Notes under the pieces: generated by a model | The model's database searches: none | What the model was told of the DNA's origin: nothing | Seen by the model: the letters and a program-made list of their open reading frames with translations, nothing else | Translations under genes and position numbers: made by a program | Shown here: piece after piece, positions 43,734 through 52,947 of the stretch | How the letters are laid out: each line of letters starts with the position of its first letter | How positions within the stretch are numbered: position 1 is the first letter of the stretch | Origin: Coniochaeta sp. PMI_546 | Taxonomy: Eukaryota > Ascomycota > Sordariomycetes > Coniochaetales > Coniochaetaceae | Length of the DNA stretch: 64,000 nt | Assembly: GCA_021432605.1 (NCBI GenBank) | Contig: MU271154.1 | Location: 438,192-502,191, forward strand | Reading direction: 5' to 3'

Positions 43734-45425
43734 ATGCCACCTTCCCTCCGGAGAAGTCCCAGCATCATCTCGCTAATGGCCGCGGTATCAACACCTTCGG
43801 AACCGAGAATGGTCGTGCCGGAGGACAAGAAGGATGATGTAGAGTCCCAGAGCAGGGAGGTCCGGGTCGACGGCGCTCAATCGGCCGCCGGTGCCACATC
43901 TCCAGACCACGACCCCGACCCCGACGACTTGGGACTCAGCGATAACACCAAGGTTCCCAAGTTCTCATACCCGCGAATCTTCTGGTTCTTCTTCTACAAC
44001 TTTGGTCTCTTCGCTTGGGGCGGTCCCGTGGCGCAGATTGCGCTGATCAAGGACAAGCTCGTGATCAAGGACGAATGGATCACCCTCGCACGCTTTCAGC
44101 GCGTCTTCTCCGTCTACCAGATCCTTCCCGGTCCCGAGGCCGCCGAGCTGTGCATGTTCTTTGGCTGCTTGTCGGCCGGAAGGATCGGTGGCATCATTGC
44201 TGGGATAGCATTCGCTCTGCCAGGTTTCGTGCTGATGCTACTTGCTAGCTACTTATACTCACTGGCTGGCTTCGAGAATAAGTACTTCAATGCTTCTTTC
44301 CGGGCCCTACAGCCACTTGTGGCAGCAATGGTACGAGATCTATCACCCAGACCTAAGTCTATTTCTTTTCCTGTATGCCTGACACAGAGTCTCAGATCCT
44401 GCGGGCAACTCACAAAATCGCCGAACATTCGTTACGAAAGCACGACAATAAGAAAGTCGACCCATTCCTCGTCATCGCTGCCGTCTGCACAGCAATTAAC
44501 ATGGCCCTTCGCATAAATATGTCTGTTTCGCTGTCTTTCTAAGTGTCCAATGAGAAATTCGGTCTGACCAACTGTACAGATTCGTCTCCCTCGGTCTCTA
44601 CGGCGTAATCTACACCTACATTGCCCGTCGCCTCTGGATCCCCGCGGGCACTCTTTTCGTCCTGCAATACGTCGCATATGCACTTTACGTTATTTTTAGA
44701 GGCGTGCCGTCGCCGGTATCGCTAGCCCTCGGCATCGCGAAGACACCTTCCTTAATAAACCTCTTTGTACTAGGTCTTGTTGCCGGCACCCTCTCGTTCG
44801 GCGGCGCCTATACGGCCATTCCGTTCGTCCAGGTCGAGGCAGTACTGATGGGAGTGTGGTTACCGCAGAGCGTCTTCATTGATGCCATCGCTATCGGCAA
44901 CATTCTGCCGGCTCCGCTTGTCATCTTTGCCACCTTCGTAGGGTTTCAGGGCGCGTACTCAGCTGATACCTCGCTTGGCAATGCATTTGCGGGGGCCGTT
45001 ATTATCACACTGGGCATGTTCTTCCCATGTTTCCTGTTTACTATCGCTGGGCATGAACTGCTGGAGAATTTGGTCCGAAACAAGGTTGGTAATGGGATAT
45101 GCCACGGTCATTCCCTCCTCAATCTATCGCGGTTCTGTCGTTGACTGATGGCCAATATTTCAAACAGTTCCTGGCTAGCTTCTTCGATGGCTTGTGCGGC
45201 TCCGTCATCGGCGTGATAGCCGTCATTGCGATGCAGGTTTTGAAGGCTAGTGTTGAGGCTTCGCTAAGCAGGGCACGGGATATTACTGCAGTCGCTCAGG
45301 TCGGCCCGGCGGCTGTCCTCTACATACTGGCTCTTGTGGTTTTGTACAAGTTTACTAACAAGTACACCACACTCTTATTGGTGATTGTCGGTGCTGTTGC
45401 CGGCCAGTTTCTCTTTGTAGACTAG
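43734..45425 (+). CDS. Chromate transporter family (CHR/ChrA) membrane protein
   Basis: Four exons: 43734-44330, 44390-44520, 44580-45084 and 45168-45425, giving 496 residues. The two homologous halves typical of long CHR proteins are visible. The first starts near residue 85 with FWFFFYNFGLFAWGGPVAQIALIKDKLV and includes VYQILPGPEAAELCMFFGC. The second has LFVLGLVAGTLSFGGAYTAIPFVQVE and AIGNILPAPLVIFATFVGF. The GGP and PGP motifs mark the family, which exports chromate or carries related oxyanions such as sulfate. About ten membrane helices are expected. The first 80 residues are acidic and variable, so the exact start is uncertain. Intron 2 has a weak GTCTGT donor, and the intron 1 acceptor could also be 5 bases further on. 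Confidence 0.9.
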
Positions 45426-46411
45426 TCCAGGCGTAACGAATTACATGATTTTAAAGAACAACGTGTATAGCACGTCGTCTATATGTAGACGTGCTACATA
45501 CTGTTGCCTCCTTGCGCCGACTGTCGACTCGAAAACAGCAACATCCTTCTCATTACAAAAGGAGACCATTTGCGTATCGATATATATAGGAACCACTTGT
45601 TTTTTTAGCCGTCATCGCCTTCCTCCGTCTACTATGATTTAACATGAATAACGATCTTGAACCACGACAAGATCATCAATTACTCAGTTCATACAAACTT
45701 TCATTTCATTCAAACTTTCTCTTCATAAATAGCCGTAAAAGCTATTATTGACACTATCGGTATCTCATCCAGCCAGATGCCCCGTCTCGCTTCCAATAAC
45801 TTCCAGATCAGTATCAACAACGAAGTTAATTCCGCAATATCCCTACGGTACGGAAGACACGATGACACGATCCTCCAAGTTAATTAGGGACAGGAGAACT
45901 CAACCCAATTCATCCGGAAGGTATATGTTTTATCTATTCGAGGACTTCAAAGATCCAATATCCTGTCCAAGCTGACTACTCAAGTCCATGATGATTGCGG
46001 TGGTACTTGTTATTGTTAGCGAGCTTCTGATAATTAGTCTTTGATAGATTGGAGAATAGTGGAGACCAGGGACATGATCTTGAAGGGAGGGAGGATGTGC
46101 TGGAGCTATCTTCAGATGTTTATTAAATCCAGTGGACAGGAGAGGGAACGAGCTTTCTATGGCACGAGGAATGATGACTTAACTTTCAAGCGATACAATG
46201 TGGTGACCGATCCACTGACGAACCAATTTGCTAAAATGGGTCCATGATTTCACAAAGATTTTACCCCCAAAGGGCTAAGGAGCATCTATTCCATAGGCAA
46301 GCCGGACTTGATGCTGTGTCATTGATTTATTTGGGTATGTGGGATCTCTGGAGGTGCTCTGGTGGTACGTGTGCTCATAGAAACCTGCCACGGAGCTTAT
46401 GCATGTGCGGA
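45426..46411. other. Intergenic between convergent transporter and NLR genes
   Basis: About 990 bp. A 9-bp perfect inverted repeat (TAGCACGTC, 45468-45476 and 45488-45496, 11-base loop) lies 43 bp after the transporter stop and may sit in its 3' UTR. The remaining frames, including 46041-46247, lack recognisable content. Confidence 0.4.
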
Positions 46412-49400
46412 TCACGGTATATACCTTTCTATGTCTGTTCCGGCACTGTCCAAGTGATACCTAAGCTCGCTGAAGCATGACAACCCGAAGTCTATAAAAG
46501 GCCATGTACTCTCGATCATGAAACCGGCTCCGCTATCGAGGAGTAGCCTGACTACCGTTTCGTAGCCTTTTACAGAAGCCGCCTGTAAAGCAGTTCCGTA
46601 AAAACCGCCTTTGGCGTTAACATCGGCTCCGTTGTCGAGGAGTAGCCTGACTACCGTTTCGTGGCCTTGTGAAGAAGCCGCCTGTAAAGCAGTTCCGTAT
46701 CTGCCGCCTTTAACGTTGATATCGGCTCCGCTATCGAGGAGTAGCCTGACTACCGTTTCGTAGCCTTTTACAGAAGCCGCCTGTAAAGCAGTTCCGTAAA
46801 AACCGCCTTTAGCGTTAACATCGGCTCCGTTATCGAGGAACAGCCGGACTACCGTTTCGTGGCCTTCTGAAGAAGCCGCTTGTAAAGCAGTTCCGTATTC
46901 ACCGCCTTTGGCGTTAACATCGGCTCCGTTGTCGAGGAGCAGCCGGACTACCGTTTCGTAGCTATGTAAAGAAGCCGCTTGTAAAGCAGTTCCGTGATAA
47001 CCGCCTTCAGCGTNNNNNNNNNNNNNNNNNNNNNNNNNNNNNNNNNNNNNNNNNNNNNNNNNNNNNNNNNNNNNNNNNNNNNNNNNNNNNNNNNNNNNNN
47101 NNNGGCTCCGTTGTCGAGGAGCAGCCGGACTACCGTTTCGTAGCTATGTAAAGAAGCCGCTTGTAAAGCAGTTCCGTGATAACCGCCTTCAGCGTTAACA
47201 TCGGCTCTCTTGTCGATGAGTAGCCGGACTACTGTTTCGTGGCCTTCTGAAGACGCCGCCTGTAGAGCAGTTCCGCCTTTAGCGTTGATATCGGCTCCGT
47301 TGTCGAGGAGTAGCCGGACTATCGTTTCGTGGCCTCTTAAAGAAGCCGCCTGTAGAGCAGTTCCGTAAGAGCCGCTTATAACGTGGATATCAGCTCCGTT
47401 GTTGAGGAGTAGCCGGACTACCGCTTCATAACCTCTCGAAGCAGCCACCTGCAGGGATTCGTGATACCGTCCACCCGGTTCTTCACCTAGATAGAAGGGA
47501 TTCAACGACGTCGGTTCATTCACCGGCCAGTCTGGATGCTCTTCAGAGAGTAGCTCAGCGAGAAGTGAATCAAGACCAAGGGCCGAAGCATAATAAACAG
47601 GCGATCTCAAAAAAGGGTTCCGATATAGATCTTCAGGAGCCCAAAATCGCTCCCAGGTCGTCAATTCGCCTGCTGCATTGCGAAAAAGCCGGGCTGCTTG
47701 GACTTCGAGTTGATACAAAGGTTTGTCCCCGTTGTGATAGTGGTGAGGCCACTCATTTGCGGCATATCTCGCAAGTGGATATTCTTCCTCATCGCCCGAG
47801 TCCAAGAATCTGGGCTCAAACAGGTAGGTCAAGCAAATGCAGGCTATTTCCGAGTGGGCTTCTAAGCTTCGCACGCTAAATATTGCAGCGGTGTGCTTCC
47901 GTATCCGCTCTGACTCCAGATATTCTTGGACGGAAAAGTGCGCGATGCGAACAGTGCTCTGGCGGCGACTTCCCGAATCCACATCGACCTCGATAAACCC
48001 AGGGCAAACCTGGTGGATGGCATCAACGTTTTGCAGCCTTCGCTTTGGGTTGAACTTTGGGTGGTCGCCTAGTTCTACCGCCGTCGCGTCGATAAGCTCA
48101 GGAACTGTCAAAGGTCTCTTGGCGCAGCAGAGGAGAGTCAGCACTCGCCGAGCATATTCAATGGATGTCGGGCTGATGTTCGAGAGCATCCGTTCGTATG
48201 TCTCGTCCAGCGACTGGGGCAGTGACTCAAGTAATTCGTCGAGCAGGGCTTCGCACTGGGGACAAGTCTCCAAGGCTTTGAACTGGCACTCCACCCAGCG
48301 AAACCTGGCTTGTTAGAATTTAGTTTATCCACGGCTTCTGAGATTTAGGACTTACACGCCATTCGCACGCTCAGCGAGCACAGTCTCGATTCGGCTGTGA
48401 TGGTCCTCCCATTTCCGAAGACGCCGCTTATTCCTCAAATGACCGGAAACAAAACCTGCGATGTCGTTATCAACAGACGCATTCTTCAAGGAGATTGCCT
48501 GATCTTGTGATGCGTCGAGTTCATCGCGGATATCAGGCTCATCGCGACTCGTGACGAGGAGATGGAGCCCAGGTGTGGACCACGCCCGCATATCCGCGAG
48601 TGTTTGCAGCACGTCAAGTCGGTGCTTGTCACGAGGACTCTCATCCAGGGCATCCAATAGGATGTATGTGTGGTCAAAGGCTCGCACAAGTTGATGGAGG
48701 CAACCTTTGAGGACCTGGTCGGGCGGCATAGCATTGCGGTAGCTGGCATGCAACCGGGAAAGGAGTTTATGACCGTCGTTCAGCTGGCACGACAGCTGCA
48801 AAATTAGCGTGCGAAGCATCGCTGATGCATCCTGTTTGGAGGCGTCGTTGAAAGTGAAGAAGAAGAAGGCGATTCCTATGCTGGCGTTGGATCTACGGTG
48901 TCGAAGGACGAACTGTATGGCCGTGGAACATAGGACCGACTTGCCGCATCCGGCAAAGCCATTGAGCCACAGAAAGGAATTGGGTTGATTGAGCCAAGTA
49001 CAGAATGAGGATCCTTTGACGAACCAGAGTCCCGTGTCCGGGTACTTCTTCTTGCAGGCCTCATTGTAGTTGATGGCGGCGTCGGGAGCCCTAAGCCACG
49101 TAATGATGTCCGAAGAGACCTGATCAGCTCTCACCAGGTCAAGTAGCGCCTTGGAGTGCTCGATGTCGTCCTGAACACGGCCAATGTCCCTCTGGTGTAG
49201 AAGTTGCAGCGCGAGGGACAGGTGCGAAACGGTCTCTTCAATGTTTTCGTCGAGCTTCTGTAAAGTGCTCTGTCGGAAGGGATATGTCACTCTGTATGCA
49301 GCAGTCATGGCAGCAGCTCGGATGCCACCATCCTGCTTGCTGTGGAACTTGGTAATCTCGCCCTGCAGCTCCTCGATGCAGTCTCGGCATGCTTGAACCG

Positions 49401-49629
49401 AGGCCTCAATCTTCTTGAGCACCTGCTCATCGGCGCGGAACTTCCGATTTGCCAGTTCGTTGCGCAGAGTTTCGAGCACTCCGAGGAGTTGATCTAACTT
49501 TTTGACAGTGTAGGCGACGTCGGACTTCTGGCTATTGTACGCTGAATAGAAGTCAACGAGTGTTGTCGTCGCTTGAATGCCCAGCGAGATGATACCAGCG
49601 GCGCTAGCTGCCACAGACAGTCCATCCAT
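46412..49629 (-). CDS. NLR-type STAND protein: HeLo-like N-domain, NACHT, ankyrin repeats
   Basis: Exons 49629-48356 and 48304-46412 on the minus strand; the 52 bp intron rebuilds ANGVFRWVECQF. Residues 1-150 match the fungal HeLo-like STAND N-terminal domain (MDGLSVAASAAGIISLG, then helices with DFYSAYNSQKSD). The NACHT NTPase has Walker A GFAGCGKS (about 224-231) and Walker B YILLDALDES (about 322). Next come a winged-helix/linker part (PQSLDETYERML) and at least nine 33-residue ankyrin units (GTALQAASxxGxETVVRLLLDNGAD). Fungal NLRs act in heterokaryon incompatibility and defence by triggering cell death. Repeat units are nearly identical in DNA, and copies 7 and 9 match exactly. A 90-N gap (47014-47103) interrupts the array and its length breaks the frame; see findings. 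The start at 49629 is the first ATG of the domain. Confidence 0.88.
46515..47465 (-). repeat. Tandem array of ~99-bp ankyrin-coding repeats with assembly gap
   Basis: About nine 99-bp units (one of 90 bp) are readable, with most unit pairs differing at only a few bases. The unit before the gap and the unit after it are identical over at least 92 bases. The unit encodes one ankyrin repeat. The N run at 47014-47103 marks where the assembler could not count copies. Confidence 0.85.
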
Positions 49630-50313
49630 TGCTAAATGCGAAGTTCGACTGAATAACCCTGATTCTGGTGTTGGACAATTGACGATACTTAGCTCGGGTT
49701 GCCGAGTGATGAGGGGGGAAAAAGTTCGAAAGCCTTCACGCCTTGAGAGTGCAATATCCGTCGAGGAAGGGCGAACACATGCTGCTTGGAGCCTGATATG
49801 CGTTTGGGTCGACTGTCCAACAGGTCGTTGCGTATCGTGGCTGGCCAAGCGGCCCAGTCATAGGTAGGGCTCCGTTTCAAGTTGGGCGTCTCGAGAATTG
49901 ACCTTACTGGCCAAGGTAGATCGCCACCTGCTCAGCTTGCAGGAGTCCTACGCCCGAATGATGTGGTGACAGTGGAACTGTTGTACGTGTGCCGTACTGC
50001 ACTTTGTGGCTTAGACTTATCGGTAAGGTAGGTACTTAGAACCCCACACTTGGAACCCAGTGGTGTATTCTGGGGCAGAGTTACACGGCGGTCGAGCTAT
50101 CTTGCTTCATATCTCCAATTCTGCAACCAATGCCGTGAAAGGATTGATCACTTATGAGCGGCATAAATATAATGAGATCGGGGTTTTGTCCAGGATAGCA
50201 GTTCTATCTGGTACTTATTAGTATTGTTCCTCGGCAGCAATCATAGACTGTCTCCCATACATAGCACGGGATACACCAAACTTTGTTATCCAGGGATCAG
50301 CTGCTATGATGTT
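49630..50313 (-). promoter_or_regulatory. Upstream region of the NLR gene and 3' flank of the aquaporin gene
   Basis: About 680 bp. The NLR frame is open upstream to 49848 but without ATG. A GGTAAGGTAGGTACTTAG element lies at about 50022-50039. No other gene is seen. Confidence 0.35.
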
Positions 50314-52014
50314 CTAGGAATTATCACCATGAACTATTCGATCCACCCTCTCCTTCAGTTCTTTGTTTGGCCGATAGTTGACAGGGCTCTCGCTTCCAAC
50401 AAATATAAAGCCATCATATATCACACACCCCAGCAGCGAGCCGACGACAGTCCCCAGCCAAGGCCCATAGAACCACCAGCCCGACTTGAAGACATTGTGC
50501 TCTCTGAAGCCGACAGCATACGCTATGACCCGGGGCCCAAAGTCCGATGCCGGGTTCAATGCAGATCCGACGTTGTATCCCAGGCTGAACTTGAGGGTGG
50601 TGGTCAAGAGGCCTAGGATCAGTGCGTGCATGCCTGCGCCAGGCGGGTTGTTCTGGTCGTCTCCCAGCGCCAGCACGGCGGTCATCATGATGGCGCCCCC
50701 GACGACCTGGTTGAAGAAGGCAGATCCCAGCGAGACCCATTCTTGCGGTGTCGAGAAGAATGTTTTGGACAGGTCCGCCTTCTGGGGATCAACAAAGTTG
50801 ATCGACTCGGCGTATATGCCGTACGCAAGGGCGCCGGCAGCGATGCTGGCGATAAATTGGACAACGACGTAGACCGCACACTGCTTCCATGGAAAGCCGC
50901 GGAAAATTGCCAGGGAGATGGACACAGACGGATTCATATGCGCACCGGATACACCGCCGCCGAGATAGATGCCGAACATCCATGCGAAGCCCCAGGCCCA
51001 ACAGGAGGTTTCATAATCACCGTACTTTGTAGGTTGGTTTGCAGACAGATTCACCGAGAGAGTACTTGCCAAGCCCAGGAAGACGGCAACGCCAGTCGCA
51101 AGGAACTCGGCCAGGGGCTCCGGGTGGCGCGCACGAACTCTCGCCCACCAGTTGCGTAGCTCGTCCGGGTCCACCTCGTCCTCCTCGACGTCAGATCGTT
51201 CCTCCTGTCCCAGGGGCGCCTTGTCAATCTCAAATCCCGGCGATCCCGCGTCCGTCTTGCTTCGTGAAACGGTGGTGGCATGGCTGGCACGTCTGCCTGC
51301 CTGGTCTGTGTCTTCTGGAACGTAGTCGAAGACGGGCTGTCCTGCGTCATTGCGCTTCTCGCTGTGTGCCGCTCCCGCGGCCGTCATAACCTCTTGTTGT
51401 CGTTGAAGCTCGCGGGCGTTCTCACTGCCGTGCGTCCGTGTCCGAGCGGGTTGACCAGAGGCTGTGCGGGTGGCTGGTCTCTCACCAGAGATACGCCTGT
51501 CATACTCTGGCCATTCTTCTTCCTCAACGATTTCAGCGATATTTCCCATCTCTTCGTCGTGTCTTATGATGACCTTTCGCGGCTTTGCGGTCCTGCGTCG
51601 TACTTTATGTGGTAACGGCTTTCCTAAGCTGAAGATGGGTTTCTGGTTGGATTTGCCGTACCACGGGTTCTCCTCAAAATACCCATCCTCGACCAATCCG
51701 AGCAGCTGATTTAGGGGCATCTGCTGGGGGTGACTAGAGTGGCGCGACCTCGTCGGCGCATCCGGGGCATCCTCCGTTGCCCAGCTTCTGCGGCTGCGAT
51801 GTGTTCTGCCTGCTGGATCCGAAGTCACATTGCGAAGGAACGGAATCTGGCGGGTTCTGCTTGTGTCGGAATCTCTTGCTGCTCCGCTCGGTCGGCTGGG
51901 GGTGATGCTGGGCACGCGGCCAGCCACCTTGGACTCTGACCGCTGCGAGCTCGAAGTTTGTGGTTTCGCAACATTTTCACCCTCTCCATCTTCGGGCCTA
52001 GTCTTGGAGGCCAT
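50314..52014 (-). CDS. Aquaglyceroporin-type MIP channel with long N-terminal extension
   Basis: A single exon of 566 residues. The first ~290 residues are polar, Arg/Ser/Glu-rich and probably cytoplasmic, with LPHKVRRRTAKPRK and a conserved-looking LNQLLGLVEDGYFEENPWYGK block. The channel starts near 300 (EPLAEFLATGVAVFLGLAS) and has six helices and two half-helices. The first pore motif is NPS (SGAHMNPSVS) and the second is NPA (LNPASDFGPR). The aspartate after the second motif marks glycerol-type channels. Yeast Fps1 also has a long N-terminal regulatory tail and an NPS variant, so osmotic glycerol export is a reasonable guess. NPASDFGPR in place of the common NPARDFGPR changes the selectivity-filter arginine position and is unusual. 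It lies at the plasma membrane. Confidence 0.9.
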   Translation of the reverse strand: MASKTRPEDGEGENVAKPQTSSSQRSESKVAGRVPSITPSRPSGAARDSDTSRTRQIPFLRNVTSDPAGRTHRSRRSWATEDAPDAPTRSRHSSHPQQMPLNQLLGLVEDGYFEENPWYGKSNQKPIFSLGKPLPHKVRRRTAKPRKVIIRHDEEMGNIAEIVEEEEWPEYDRRISGERPATRTASGQPARTRTHGSENARELQRQQEVMTAAGAAHSEKRNDAGQPVFDYVPEDTDQAGRRASHATTVSRSKTDAGSPGFEIDKAPLGQEERSDVEEDEVDPDELRNWWARVRARHPEPLAEFLATGVAVFLGLASTLSVNLSANQPTKYGDYETSCWAWGFAWMFGIYLGGGVSGAHMNPSVSISLAIFRGFPWKQCAVYVVVQFIASIAAGALAYGIYAESINFVDPQKADLSKTFFSTPQEWVSLGSAFFNQVVGGAIMMTAVLALGDDQNNPPGAGMHALILGLLTTTLKFSLGYNVGSALNPASDFGPRVIAYAVGFREHNVFKSGWWFYGPWLGTVVGSLLGCVIYDGFIFVGSESPVNYRPNKELKERVDRIVHGDNS

Positions 52015-52943
52015 GGTAGACTTGACAGATCACCTTTCAGCAGAAGATTCGAACTCTTTCTCCACGGTCGTGATGCTGGTTGGAGGCTGCACCACATGCA
52101 CATCCAACCCGACTTCAAGCAGCAGTAACCTCTCCATATATATCACATCCATGGCTTCCACTAAGACGTAAAACCCCTTTGTATAACAATTTTTCGATCC
52201 TTCGATGACGTATCACAGGGTCTCCCGGAGCTTCGTCTCCTGACTGTGGACCCTCGTGGGGCCGGCTTGAGGGCCACAATAACGGTCAAAGTGAGAGGAT
52301 GAAGCTCTTAGCTAAGGCAAACTGCTAGGGAGGCGGTCCTTAAAGAAACCTTATTATTAGTCCAACAGCAAACAAGCACAGAGGTGAAGACACCAATTAT
52401 TACACAGTACGCGAAAGCGTCTTCCCTTGATTTCGCACCTAGATTCGCCGTTCTCGACGCGACTCGGCCCACTTCGGGCAGACGCAGAAGCAAAGTTATT
52501 GTGCTTTTGACTGCAGTACGCTTTGTAGTTTTCTTCGCTACAATCGCCTTTGCCGTTGAAAGCCAATGATAGCAGGATTAGACTTTTATTTTTCTCATTT
52601 TACGTCCACAATGTCATGAAGCTCCCAAGAAGTCGCGCCGCGCCTGCCTCAAGTTTTGCTGCAATTAGCAGCGACGTGAGTGGGGTTGATGCATGACGTA
52701 CCTTCGTCGAGGTACCTAAGGTAGTACCTTCCAGGTTAGCTTGCACCGTAGTACGTACCGGCAAGCACTGGAAGGCGGGGCAAATTAAGGTAGGGATGGC
52801 CGGTCTAAACCCGTCCTTCCTGTGCCGCACCGATCAGTGAAATCCATTTGCCAGGCGCTGAAGAAGCATCCAATTTTCGGGGGCTCCATGGCAGGGAGGT
52901 AATTAGCTTAGCACGATACCATTCGATACGATATGTTGCCGCA
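52015..52943 (+). promoter_or_regulatory. Divergent promoter region, aquaporin and GAL4-like factor
   Basis: About 930 bp without a supported gene. It contains a cluster of palindrome-like GGTACCTAAGGTAGTACC and CCGTAGTACGTACCG elements at 52711-52760. The leader of the factor gene carries a four-codon upstream ORF (52933-52947). Confidence 0.45.
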
Positions 52944-52947
52944 ATGA
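52933..52947 (+). promoter_or_regulatory. Four-codon uORF overlapping the start codon of the GAL4-like factor
   Basis: ATG TTG CCG CAA TGA begins 11 bases before the factor's ATG, and its stop overlaps that ATG (ATGA at 52944-52947). Such overlaps can reduce translation or couple it by reinitiation. Whether the uORF is in the mRNA depends on the unknown transcription start. Confidence 0.5.

Noticed and set aside
47014-47103. Early end of the ankyrin gene right after the N run, as the raw frame suggests
   Set aside because: The frame change is produced by the arbitrary gap length; the ankyrin frame continues to 46412.
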